From assembly GCA_019914945.1 (NCBI GenBank), contig CM034110.1:377001-441000 (forward strand): a stretch of 64,000 bases of DNA, in the 5' to 3' direction. Positions 12,432-22,934 of the stretch are shown here, piece after piece; position 1 is the stretch's first letter, and each line of letters opens with the position of its first letter. The notes beneath the pieces are model-generated. The model worked only from the letters and a program-made list of their open reading frames with translations, was not told the DNA's origin and did no database searches. Both the position numbers and the translations under genes were made by a program. Origin of the DNA: Typha latifolia. Its lineage: Eukaryota; Streptophyta; Magnoliopsida; Poales; Typhaceae.

Positions 12432-12806
12432 ACTAAAAAAAATAATAATATGGATATTCTTTTTTTTTAATCTTTAGAATATTTTTAATCTACATATTTA
12501 GTATTTTTATTTAATATTCATGTTTAGAATTTTTTAATTTATATATTTAGTATTTTTTAATTTAATATTTTATCGCTCTTTAACTGACAATATATATATA
12601 TATATATATAATTTAAAACATTCTAAAAAAAATAATAATATGGATATTCTTTTTTTAATCTTTAGAATATTTTTAATCTACATATTTAGTATTTTTATTT
12701 AATATTCATGTTTAGAATTTTTTAATTTATATATTTAGTATTTTTTAATTTAATATTTTATCGCTCTTTAACTGACAATATATATATATAGATAATTTAA
12801 AACATT
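12432..12806 (+). repeat. Tandem duplication, 188-bp period
   Basis: The word TGGATATTCT recurs at 12,451 and 12,639, and the sequence that follows is nearly identical through ACTGACAATATATATATA. The second copy has a shorter TA run. High identity suggests a recent duplication of an older AT-rich repeat. Confidence 0.9.
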
Positions 12807-12914
12807 CATACGCAAAGAAGGATAATTGTGATGCACAAAGAAAATTGGGTGTATTTATGAAAATTTTTAAATAAATTTTTAAACAAAGGATAATAACGCA
12901 AATTTTTTAATAAA

Positions 12915-13125
12915 TTTTTTAGATTTTTTGAAGAGTAATATGAAATTTTTGAAGTTATGCACGTAAAAACTTTACTTCTTTTTTTTAGATTTTTTGAAAA
13001 GTAATATGAAATTTTTGTAAGGTACGTAGGTAAAAACTTTATACGTAAAAACCTTACTCATTTTTTTAGATTTTTTGAAGAGTAATAAGAAATTTTTGAA
13101 AGGTATGTATGTAAAAATCTCATTT
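12915..13125 (+). repeat. Three degenerate ~70-80-bp tandem units
   Basis: Units start near 12,915, 12,981 and 13,062, each with AGATTTTTTGAAGAGTAATA (with variants) followed by GAAATTTTTG and GTAAAAACTTTA-like sequence. Confidence 0.75.
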
Positions 13126-13844
13126 TATAATAGAAATCGTATCTATATATTTTTAATCTTTATGTTTACAATTTTTTTTAATTTTCATATTTGGTATTTT
13201 TTTATTTAATGTTCATATTTAGTATTTTTAATTTTAATTTAGTAAATTCAATCGTAAATTTAGAATTTAATCCCACTGTTGGTGTTTTAGTATACTATCC
13301 ATCCCCAATTTAAAATTTTATAAATCACTACTTTTAAATCTATCCCCGTCAAATCTTTTTAGATATTTTAAGGGGCATATAAATAAATATAAATTATTTT
13401 TTAAAGTTATGTATAAAAAAGATAACAAGAAATCATAGAAATATAAAAAAGATAGCAATAAATCATAGAAATATAAAACAAAGATAGCAAGAAATCATAC
13501 CCATATTTTTTTATTCATGTTTAGAATTTTATAAATTTTAATATTTAATATTTTTATTTAATCATCAATCTCGAACGAGATTTAAATCCAAAAAGAGTAT
13601 GATAAAAACTAATTAATAAAATATTTGATGAAAAAAATAGAACACACCCAATTGAATAAAATACCTTAAGATACATACACATTCATGCCGAATATGGATA
13701 TGAAATGTTGTTATATTACTATTTCACATTTATTTTCGTATGCATATGACAATTGTAAATGATTCACAGTATCTCTACATAAATTTTTTGCCGTGTCACA
13801 TTCAAATGAATGAATCAATTGTTTACAGGGAGAATGAAGTGAAT

Positions 13845-13965
13845 CTTGTTGCATTTCTACTTTATAAGCCTCTATACTAATATTGGTGAATTCTATACTA
13901 ATATTGATGAAGTGCATCTTGTTGCATTTCTACTTTATAAGCCTCTATACTAATATTGGTGAATT
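13845..13965 (+). repeat. 73-bp-period tandem pair
   Basis: CTTGTTGCATTTCTACTTTA and the following ~28 bases occur at 13,845 and again at 13,918, separated by a partial third copy of CTATACTAATATTGATGAA. Confidence 0.85.
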
Positions 13966-14629
13966 CCATAAAATTATATATGTATATATATAGGAGAAGA
14001 GAAAATTATTCATACCATTAATGCAAATTATCTCCCGGACAAAACAGTACAGTAAATAATGCTAAATAAACTAATAATGTTTAAAGAGAAGTGAAAAGAG
14101 AAACAGGAAATCAAATATGATTGAATGATGCAAAAATATGGGCAACACCAAATACATTTTCTCTTTCCCAGAATGTTGGACCAAGCGTCACATTTTCTTC
14201 TTTCTTCCAGAATATGAAATCAAATGCATCTGCAAATCAAATCTCAATTCATACAAGAACTACGATTCAACCATGCCAACCGACAGTTAGCTTACTTACC
14301 ATTTCACTAGGAGTTACACATCTAATCCCTCTTTTTTTGCAAGAGAAAAGATTCGTAGATGCCAAGTTATATACAGTTAAGTATTGAAAAAAAAAGATAT
14401 TAAATCCGCTTTGAAGCAATGGAACCAAACCAAACCAAACCTGTTTGTTTGTAATTTGAGTACTTGTAATCTTCTCCATGAAAATATCATATTTAAATAG
14501 GTTTACTGCCATTGAACAACAATTCCTAAATACAGTTATTACTACTGTTATCGTAGTTTTAATGAATTGAGGCATTGCTCATGTTACCAAATGTGTCTAT
14601 TGTGATGGTACGAGAAATTCTTGCTATGT

Positions 14630-16860
14630 TTTTTTTTTTTTTGGAAACATAGTCCATAGATTTATTCATTCTAATGTATCATATTGCAATGGAAGTTAGC
14701 AGAAGGATTGACCCGTTCCTTACTACATTGTTTTACATAAGCAAACTTAGCTAACTTGTTAGCTGTGAGGTTATTGTTTCTAGTGTAGCATACCCTTAGG
14801 GACGAAGCTTTGGAAATCTACTGAAAGCATTCCATGACTAAAGGAGTTATTGTCCAAACCACTTTATCAAGAGAGGGGTTGTTGATAGCTGAGACAAGAT
14901 TTTAGCAGTCGCTGGAGATCCATATCTTATTACCGTTTGCAAGTTTGATGGCCTCTTTGATCGTATTGAGGAGAGCTATAGCTTCTCCATGGAGAGCATT
15001 TTGGTAGTGCTCAATGAAAAGGGCTTTACCTAAGCTAATGGGAGAAGGGTGCAGAGCTAGGCAAGTCCTACTCCACTAGTATTGGAACCGCCCAAGAGGC
15101 ATTCGAGCAGCCAACTAGATCGCCTTTGCTGGGGGAAGGGGATTCTATGAGAGAGGTAAATCTAGCCTAGACTGGGGATTGAGAAACTTCAAATAAGAGG
15201 TGAGAGTTGAGTTCCTTGAAAATAGTGTTTGCCATGCAAAGCACACAAATAAGGTATGGACTCTCTCCCTCGAAAGATCATAAGCTTATTTCTACACCTC
15301 TAGATGTGGACGTAAGGGCAATGAAGCAGTAAGGAAATAGTACCTTATTGAATTCGTCCAGTCTAAGGGAGTCACTCTCCCACTTCAGTCCAAGCTTGCT
15401 TTGGAATTAAACTGCTCTAGCAAAGGAGCAGCGAAGGAGAACATGATCAACTGTTTCTTCCTTAATTGGCGAAATGCGCAAGTAGTCTCAATCTATCTGA
15501 TTCTTTGATGGAGTACTAATCTAACTATACATTTCCAAATAAAAAATTTTGTCCTGGGAGGAGTGACCTTACAATTCCACAATACCATTCAAAAATGGCT
15601 AATCCCTATTGACATTGTATGCCGACTTTGCAGAGAATAATCCATTAGGTTTAGATTTCCAAATTAGTCTGTCCTCTTTTCCATTCTGAGGAAAAGGGTC
15701 CTTCTGATGAGAGCAACAATTTTCAAAGGGTAGAGGGAGATTATGAGCTCCCAATTTTAGTCCTGCCCACTGATGAGATCATGCAGAGTGGAACTTGGAG
15801 GAATAGAAGTTATAATAGAGTGGGTGATGAGGTAACAATAATGACGAATCAAAATGGGGGTGAATATGGCTACCATTACCAATCTCTCAGATAATGTTCT
15901 ACCTGAGCAAATTCCTGGCACTAAGGATGGCCGACCAAGACGAAGAGGAGTGATGATGTTTCTTGGCTTCCCAGAAAGAAGAGTGAGGGAAGTATCTAGG
16001 CTTTAGGAGATGGGCCCAAGAGCTATTTGGTTCAACTAGCAAACGCCAAACAAGCTGTAAAGATAAGCTTTTGTTGATTAATCACATCTGCCTGATCCCC
16101 AAACCACCACAGGTCTGAGATTTGCAAAGGAGCTCTCATTTCCTAAGATGAATGGGATGCTTCTCCAAACTGTTGGACCAACAGAAGTTTCTCATAACTG
16201 TAGTTAACTTCTTAAGTAGGGAGATTGGATAGGCCAAAGTAGCCATAAATTAAATTGGAATTGAGCTTAACACAAATTTTAGCAAAAAAATTCCACCTCA
16301 TAAGCTTAGCTTGAAGCTTTTCAATCACAAATTGGAAAACTTAATGTTTGGATTGTTAGGACCATAGGGGGTTTCCTAAGTGCTTGTCCCCAATTTTTAG
16401 AAGCTGGATCTGGAGAGCTTCTGCAACTGCCCTGTGATTAGGAGAGGAAGTTTTGTTGCTGAAAACATGTAAGAGCCGACTTCTCTAGGTTGATGATTTG
16501 GCCAGAGGCAGCACCATAGGAACTAAGAATATTTTATAGATAGGAAGCTTTAGAGGCCATAACTTTACCAAATATTAATAAATCGTCTGCAAAAATAACA
16601 TGGGATAATGCTGGTGCCCTTCTAGCTAGGCTGATGCCCCTGTAAAGCTTGCGTCTGTTAGCTTCTTTAAACATTAGGAATAGAAACCAATTATGGAGAC
16701 GAAAGGAGAGAAAGGGCATCCTTGATGAAGGTGCCTAGAAGGATAGAAGCTTTGACTGTTTGCTATCATTGATGAGAATCTCAAAGGAGATTGTGGAGAT
16801 GTAGCTGTGAATGAGCTTTATAAAGGAGTTGGGAAATCTATGAAATTTAAGTTGTCACCG
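14630..16860 (-). mobile_element. 5'-truncated LINE (L1-type) relic with RT and RNase H
   Basis: On the minus strand, reading from 16,860 down, broken frames give the reverse-transcriptase words LHQGCPFSPF and then HVIFADDLLIFGK near 16,570-16,600, carrying the FADD active site. Below this come a FSNKTSS...YLG-like block, fragments typical of the zinc-binding C-terminal region, and an RNase H-like stretch around 14,760-15,110. A T-run at 14,630-14,641 fits a poly(A) tail of a minus-strand insertion. Many stops and frameshifts show it is dead. The 5' limit is approximate, and no target duplication was found. Confidence 0.75.
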
Positions 16861-17951
16861 AATGAATCTCATTCCATTCTATCAAAAGTTCGGAGATTCA
16901 GCTTCAAGAATGGAAGATCCAACCTTGCTAGTAGAGGTTTTGAGACGAACCATGAGTTCTTGGGCAATGAATTGGTTGTATGATATGTTGACCGAGAATG
17001 AAAGCATACTGAGCCTAATATATAATACTTGGCAGAAGCACCTTCAAACCCTAGCCATAAGCTAGCTTCTCCCTCCTTATCCGTCAATCTCTTTTTTTAG
17101 GGTCGACCATCTTTTTTCATTCTTTCTTTCTAAGTCACAGATCTACCCGATACAATCATCATCTCCATTATTCCACTTCTATTATGTAGATCTCATTATC
17201 TCTACTAATTTCATCATCAAACCACCCACCACCGTCATCACAAATAAAACCACCTTAGGTTGGGGTTGGTCCATTATATAACTAGATGCATCCGATAGCA
17301 GCGCTGAATCCCCTTGCATCCATGCACATCTCCATGGCCCCAGCCTTGTGAAGTTCTTGAAATCTTAAAATTGTCGTATGATATTGCTCAATGCTGCTCT
17401 AATTATAGGACAATATCATTTGGGTGCATTCATATGAACAGGCTTATGCTAATGTTTTTATTTATGTAAGGCTTAATTAGCTAAGTATTTTCATCTCTTA
17501 CTTATTTCAGAAGCAGGAGACAGACTGGACTCACATTACCTTCACAAATGGAGGTTGTCTGAAGTTTAAGTGCTAAGCAAAGGTGAAGAGTGGACGCAGA
17601 TGAAGGTCAGAGGCAAAACTGCAATATTAAGAAAGGAATAAGTTTGGCCTTCAAGAACAAAATTATGAGAAACAGTTGGAGACAAAAATATACATCTAAA
17701 ATAACCTCAGCCAGCTACTTTTAAAGCATCTCGATCATCCTTTCCTATGCATATATTTGAACAAAATTATAATGATTCATGACTAGACGACATCATCACC
17801 ATCAGTATACTTTCATTCATATCAAAACATCAAACAAACTGATAATATACAAGTTACAGACTCTTATCCAAGTTCTGGATAAAGTATACATATATATAAT
17901 GATAACAACAACAACAACAATAATAATAATAATAACATCCTTCCATCCAGT
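16861..17951. other. Intergenic, nothing clear
   Basis: May include a little more of the LINE at its left end. From 17,900 to 17,938 there is an (AAC/AAT)n run just beyond the 3' end of the inhibitor gene. No gene is supported. Confidence 0.4.
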
Positions 17952-18545
17952 TCAGTTACGTAGTTCAAGCTGGTTGATGAGGGCCAGGGTATTACTGGTG
18001 AACTGGGAAAACTCCACCACCTTCTTCCGGATAGCAGCAGCTCGTGCGGTTAATGGGATGGCATCTTGGTCGAGGGATTGGAGGCAGGTGGTGGCGTCCG
18101 TGAGGGCCCCACTCACCCAAGCCTGGATGTTGCTCAGACGCACCTTGAACCGTTTACTGCTTGGCCGGCCCATCCGGTTCATTTCACGAACCGCCTGCCT
18201 AAGCCGGTCCGTGCTGTCCTTCATTGTTCTGGTGCAGTCCTGAACCGGCCCGGTCTGAGTGGACCGGGACGGCCTGGACCCGGAGGTCATCTGGGTCACG
18301 AGGGAGGACGTGGACCAGGCCCGGGCGGCGCAGATGGTTAGTGCGGCGTAGGCTAGCTGCCGCCGGCTACGGTGAACCGCGGGGCCGTAGCGCGTGAGGG
18401 AACGCACACAGAGGTCCGAGTACCGCGTGGTTTTGCACGACGTGAGGATGAAGTCGGTGGGAGGAGGTGAGCCGGTGAGCGTACTAGCGGAGGAGCAGAC
18501 TACGCCCAGGGTTAACACTACAAGGAAAAGACCGAATACTCTCAT
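17952..18545 (-). CDS. Plant invertase / pectin methylesterase inhibitor family protein
   Basis: A secreted 197-residue protein, read from the ATG at 18,545 rather than an upstream in-frame ATG that would run through a (GA)n leader. Residues 1-21 form a signal peptide (MRVFGLFLVVLTLGVVCSSA). The four family cysteines are present: Cys37 and Cys45 (TSCKTTRYSDLC), Cys103 (QDCTRTMKDSTDRL) and Cys153 (DATTCLQSL), which pair in known structures to clamp a four-helix bundle; there is an extra Cys71. It should bind a pectin methylesterase or a cell-wall invertase in the apoplast. The TRYSDLC and VHRSRRQLA words resemble the pectin methylesterase-inhibitor side of the family more than vacuolar/apoplastic invertase inhibitors, but sequence alone does not settle the target. 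It is a single exon, as is common for the family. Confidence 0.9.
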   Translation of the reverse strand: MRVFGLFLVVLTLGVVCSSASTLTGSPPPTDFILTSCKTTRYSDLCVRSLTRYGPAVHRSRRQLAYAALTICAARAWSTSSLVTQMTSGSRPSRSTQTGPVQDCTRTMKDSTDRLRQAVREMNRMGRPSSKRFKVRLSNIQAWVSGALTDATTCLQSLDQDAIPLTARAAAIRKKVVEFSQFTSNTLALINQLELRN

Positions 18546-18546
18546 T

Positions 18547-18547
18547 G

Positions 18548-18596
<49 letters not shown>
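18547..18596 (-). repeat. (CT/GA)n microsatellite in the inhibitor 5' UTR
   Basis: A pure CT run on the plus strand, i.e. GA on the coding strand, directly before the ATG. Plant GAGA-type (BPC) factors bind such tracts, so it may be regulatory. Confidence 0.85.
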
Positions 18597-18598
<2 letters not shown>

Positions 18599-18642
18599 AC
18601 TTCTTTGTGGGGAGGTTTGAGGGCATGAATGAATGTACTTTA

Positions 18643-18650
18643 CTTATAGG
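18643..18650 (-). promoter_or_regulatory. Probable TATA box of the inhibitor gene
   Basis: CCTATAAG on the minus strand about 100 bases upstream of the ATG, with the GA tract in the leader between them. Confidence 0.45.
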
Positions 18651-18876
18651 AAGATGAGGGCACGTAGCTTTGCTTGTAGTTTTGTTTAGTCAAAAGCTTA
18701 TTGAGTAATTATAATTGATTAATTTAATTGTGGAAGGGAGAGTGAGGAGTATCTGTGAAGTACTTTGCATCGGTTTCCGATTATAATACTCACTCCTTTT
18801 TTCTACGATATTCCACATTAAATTTCTTATCATATTCTTCTACTATTTAATCAAAATTTATTATCCTATTTTTTTA

Positions 18877-20022
18877 GGGTTAATTATATCTACACTCCCA
18901 AACTATATCCTAATTTCACATGGACCTCTAAACTTTTTACGTTGCATTGTCCCCTATAAATTTTGGGAAAATTTTAACATCACCATTATGTTAATATACT
19001 GTCAAAAAAATTGGGTGAGTCGGCTTACGTGCCAGTAATATCAGACGTAATTAATTTAAAATGACCTAGATGCTCTCGTTGGAGGAAACTTTGATTTCGT
19101 TTAACCCTTTAAATAAATTAGGATAAAATTAAATATATTAATATCATTTAATTTTTTTATTATCATCTTCAATCATCGCTCACCATCACCGTTTCTTCTC
19201 TTTCACTATCACCGACTTCTCCCTCTCATTCCCCTTTCCTCCTTCCCCGGCCTCAACGTTAATAGCATCGGCGACTATGCTAATCTCGAGGGGGGTAGCG
19301 CGACTGATCCCTCTATCGGCCTTGAGGATAAGCTTCCGCTTGGCGGTAGCCTCACAGATCGATCCATCACCAACCGATGATGGCGATCAGCTGCATACTT
19401 CTTTGATCCTACAATCAAATCCTTCGCCGCCTTGTGGTCGCGAAATTGGCAAGCAATTTCATTGTAGGTCATTGTTGTCATGCTGGTTCCACCTATGCTC
19501 GATGAGTGCCATATGTTTGGTGAACAAGAGTGAGAACAGTGACGGTGAGCCCATCTTGTAGATATGATTGGCTTTCTAGATCTCTGCTCACCGCTTGATC
19601 TGGGGGAGTACCTGAACAGTCGCCACCATGACCCCCATGTTGAAGTAGCATGGCGGCAAATTAGATCGAGGTGGAGATGAGGTTTCAGACTCAGTTTGGG
19701 TCAAAGTGGTAGAACTTGAGCCAGAGCTGAGGGAAGGAGAATTCAACGAGCAGATTGAGGCCGTAGGGAGGGGCCTAGCAGAATTCGGCGGCAGGCATAG
19801 GCCTTCTCCGGCGGTGGTTTGAGTGGGTTTGAGAGGAGGAACAGTGGGGTCTAATTATAATTTTATGATTTCATTTAAATTTGCTAGCTAAATGGACAAG
19901 CTCGTTTATTTATTACGGATATAATTATAATTAGACATTTTTTATCACTGTCTTTGCCCCAACCTTTAGGGGGTCCCCATGAAAATTAAGTATTATTCTG
20001 GGAGTGTAGACGTAATTAACGC
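18877..20022. mobile_element. Terminal-inverted-repeat element (MULE-like) with a GC-rich core
   Basis: The left end GTTAATTATATCTACACTCC is mirrored by GGAGTGTAGACGTAATTAAC at 20,001-20,020, and the inverted similarity continues inward for about 70 bases (TAATTTCACATGGACC against the complement of GGTCCCCATGAAAATTA). The core, 19,200-19,830, is GC-rich and gene-like but stop-ridden in all frames. That arrangement fits a non-autonomous Mutator-like element that captured host sequence. No clear 9-bp target duplication is visible, so the superfamily is uncertain. Confidence 0.6.
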
Positions 20023-20305
20023 TTTTCTTTTATAGCACCACATTCGTGTGAGGAAATCTATAAGGAAAATGCTAGCTCATAAATGAAGGGGGAACATTAA
20101 TTTGGATGGTCAATCACGTAGTAGATAGAGGATCCGGAAAGGTTAGAGTAGGCGTCACGTGATTGAGTAGTCGGTTGAAACTTTGGGTTCACGATTTGCT
20201 CCATTGGCACCAGCTGTTTTTAAATAATTCCAACTACTTGGTTTGGAGTCAATCCCAACTCTAGGTTAATTCAATTTCTTGTAGCGATACATTTGTCATT
20301 AAATA

Positions 20306-20327
20306 TATATATATATATATATATATT
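20306..20327. repeat. (AT)n microsatellite
   Basis: A simple AT run in an otherwise unremarkable AT-rich stretch (20,030-20,560) with no gene visible. Confidence 0.85.
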
Positions 20328-20559
20328 CTCACTGTCATTGATGCAGCTTTTGATTCACGGATGAATATCGGAGGGTTATTATTGACCATAAAGAATACAA
20401 GATCAAGACCATAAACTTTTGGAGAGACACAAAAGTCGAAACATTAAGAAAACTCTTAAATTTTTGTTAAGAAATTTTTTTTATTTTCTTTTTATCAAAA
20501 AGGATTTTAAGTCTTTATCTAGTCTATAAATAATCAAAAGATATAAGAAATCAATAGTC

Positions 20560-22490
20560 AATGAGGAATGGATTGGCGTTGGCTTGACTAAGAAAGCTAA
20601 AATTATGTATATTTATTTAATATTTTAGTCATATCTTTTTAGGTTGATGTATATTTATTATTATTTCAGATGCATCAAAAAATTGTCTAATTCTCTATAA
20701 TTTTGTTGGAAGATGAGAATTTTAAAAATGTAATCCGTTGAAAAATGACGCTAATTGTTTAATATTTTAGTTGCATCATTTCTGTCTAAAGTCTGATTTA
20801 TATTATTTTATATGTGTTGAAAAATTTCTAAAATTCTCTATAATTTTATTTCTCAAATACAATATTCTTAGGGTGTAACAATTCGTTGGAAGATAAAAAA
20901 AACTAAAAAATAATCCATCTGAAATGCATATATGTTTAATGTTTTGGTTATATCTTTTTAATATGAGCTTCGATTAGTATTATTTTAGATATGTCAAAAA
21001 TCTTATCTATTTTTCTATATTTTCGTCTTTAACAAGGATCTTCAAATTTGAATTTATTATTGGCTAAATATTTGTTGGAAAATGTTACGAATCGGCCTAA
21101 TCCGATTCACAATAAACTCATAACTTCCGAGGGGATCTGCGAATAATCTAACAAATAGATCCTCATAAATTTTGAATATGTTGTTGCTCTTAGAGAAAGC
21201 TTTCCAACGAATCTAAGATCATAGGATTTAGACGATTAGATATCAAGTTATCGACCCAACAATGGTCAATTAGATCCTAGTTTGATAGCCCTCCAATAGC
21301 TAGATGGTTGCTATGTTTACTTCTTGGTGTGAAGGGAGAGAAGTTGTTGTAGAAGAGGGGGTTTAGAAACTGGAAGAGGTGGACCAAAGACTTGGGCGGT
21401 GGAAGAAAGGAGGAGGGAGAGGGCGCCAATGGTTAGAGACAAATAGAGAAGGAGATAAAGGCCAAAGCAAATTCAATTATTCAAGACCATACTCCAATTA
21501 GCGTTTTCTCCGCATATTTATGGAGGCTCACCCTAGGGACCCAAATAACTAAGTTAAAAACCCTAACAAACCAACAATTAAGTTAAAATCTTAACAAACA
21601 AACTAAACCTGTCTTTGTTATCTTCTCAGATTAACTCTTCGTTTTTGCATATAGATTCTGAATCTAGAGAAGTCATGAATACCAAAGTTGTAGATTACGA
21701 GGTTGGAGATCTTATCCAACTAGTTTGATATTATTCGGATATCTCTGAAATATTCTGTGAATATTTTCCCGAAACTACACAGAGTTGAATTTAGCTAATT
21801 AAATAAAATTCTAACCTACTAAGACTCTAACTAAACCAAATAACCAAATAAGATAATTAGACTCAATCCATTGAGCCCAATCTCCCTTTGATGTGATCCG
21901 ATCTAATCCGGTTTGCATCAGAAAATGACAAACATACGTAATCTAGTTAAAAGATGATAGAATTTGTTACCAAATAGGGCAATATGTTGTTAAATATTTT
22001 TTCCTTTTTTTAATTAAACTCCGATTAATATTAAAATATATATATTATATATTTTGGACATATTATTTTAATTTGGATGAGTATTATTTTAAGCTTATCC
22101 AAAACTCTAAAAAGATGATTAAATTTATTAAAAGATGACCGAATTTATTACTAAATAACACAATTTATTATTTAGTAATTTTGGTATTATATTTTTTATT
22201 TAATCTCTGATGGGTATTAATTTTTACGCATTGGCAAGCATTTTAAAATTTCTAGAACTTTATTTTTAACAAAGATCTTCAAATTTGATTTTCTATATGG
22301 CTAACAATTTGTTGGAAGATGAAAACTTAAACAAGAAAAATGTATATTTCTTTAATATTTTAATCCTATCTTTTTTATTTGAATCTTAATTGATATTATT
22401 TTCGATGAATTGAAAAGTTTATCTAATTCTATATAACTTAATCTACAACGAGATCTTCAAATTTAATATTATAGAAAGATAGCCGTTCAT
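20560..22490 (+). repeat. Degenerate satellite-like tandem array interrupted by a solo LTR
   Basis: A unit of roughly 160-200 bp recurs about six times: a TTTAATATTTTAGTTATATC-like block, then GATTAATATTATTTTAGAT-like, then CTCTATAATTTT, then AACAAAGATCTTCAAATTTGA, then TTTGTTGGAAGATGA. Copies are visible near 20,590, 20,750, 20,920, 21,990, 22,190 and 22,340, with strong divergence. The solo LTR at 21,083-21,920 sits inside one unit, in its TTTGTTGGAA...GAAAATGA part. Confidence 0.6.
21083..21920 (-). mobile_element. Solo LTR of a Ty3/gypsy family
   Basis: Starts TGTTACGAATCGG and ends TTTGCATCA (TG...CA), flanked on both sides by GAAAA (21,078-21,082 and 21,921-21,925), a perfect 5-bp target duplication. 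The interior matches the LTRs at 26,742-27,319 and 41,405-42,240 (shared GAGAGGGCGCCAATGG and TGGAGGCTCACCCTA-like words), in the same orientation as the former. The U3 part lacks the TTCGAA-rich block of the other LTRs, so it is a separate subfamily. It is the product of LTR-LTR recombination. Confidence 0.92.
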
Positions 22491-22737
22491 CTAATTAAGT
22501 CTTATTTGGTTTGATAGTAAATTTCAAAATCCATTAGTTAGTCTCATTTCAGTCTTGATTTTTTGAAAAGTAAACTTGATATATGAAAAAAATAAAAAAA
22601 AATATTTGGTTACTGAACTTGTTTAGAAGGGTCCCTAAATTCAAAGCAAACAAGACCTTAAAAGATGACAGCTTGAAAAGAAAATGTATATATGTTCTAC
22701 ATATTTGGAGCATATGTAATAAGTATTTGTTACGAAC

Positions 22738-22934
22738 TAGCCTAATCTGATTCGCAACGGTTCTGAAACTTGGATCCTAGATTGGTAACCCTTCAATGGC
22801 TAGATGGATACTAGTGTTAAATCTTGGTGTGAAGGCGGAGATTGTGGAAGAGGGTGGTTAGAGGCTGGAAGAGGCCGACTAAAGACTTAGACAGTGGGAG
22901 AAGGGAGGGGGGAGAGGGCGCCAATGGTCATGTA
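22738..22934 (-). repeat. Truncated 3' LTR of the first Ty3/gypsy element
   Basis: Begins TGTTACGAACTAGCC and matches the corresponding LTR end at 26,742, then stops at GAGAGGGCGCCAATGG where integrase sequence takes over. Confidence 0.85.

Larger units (their letters stand above)
11394..14629. other. AT-rich repeat-filled intergenic region
   Basis: No coding region is supported. It contains the invertase fragment, copies of a block built on ATATTTAGTATTTTTATTTAAT (about 11,560-11,680, 12,432-12,806 and a weaker one near 13,150-13,230), three ~70-bp units near 12,915-13,125, a 73-bp tandem pair at 13,845-13,965, and (TA)n runs near 12,591 and 12,780. Confidence 0.6.

Noticed and set aside
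18546..18626. Upstream in-frame ATG extending the inhibitor protein
   Set aside because: The extension is an Arg/Glu repeat from the (GA)n leader and would hide the signal peptide; the ATG at 18,545 gives a normal secreted protein.
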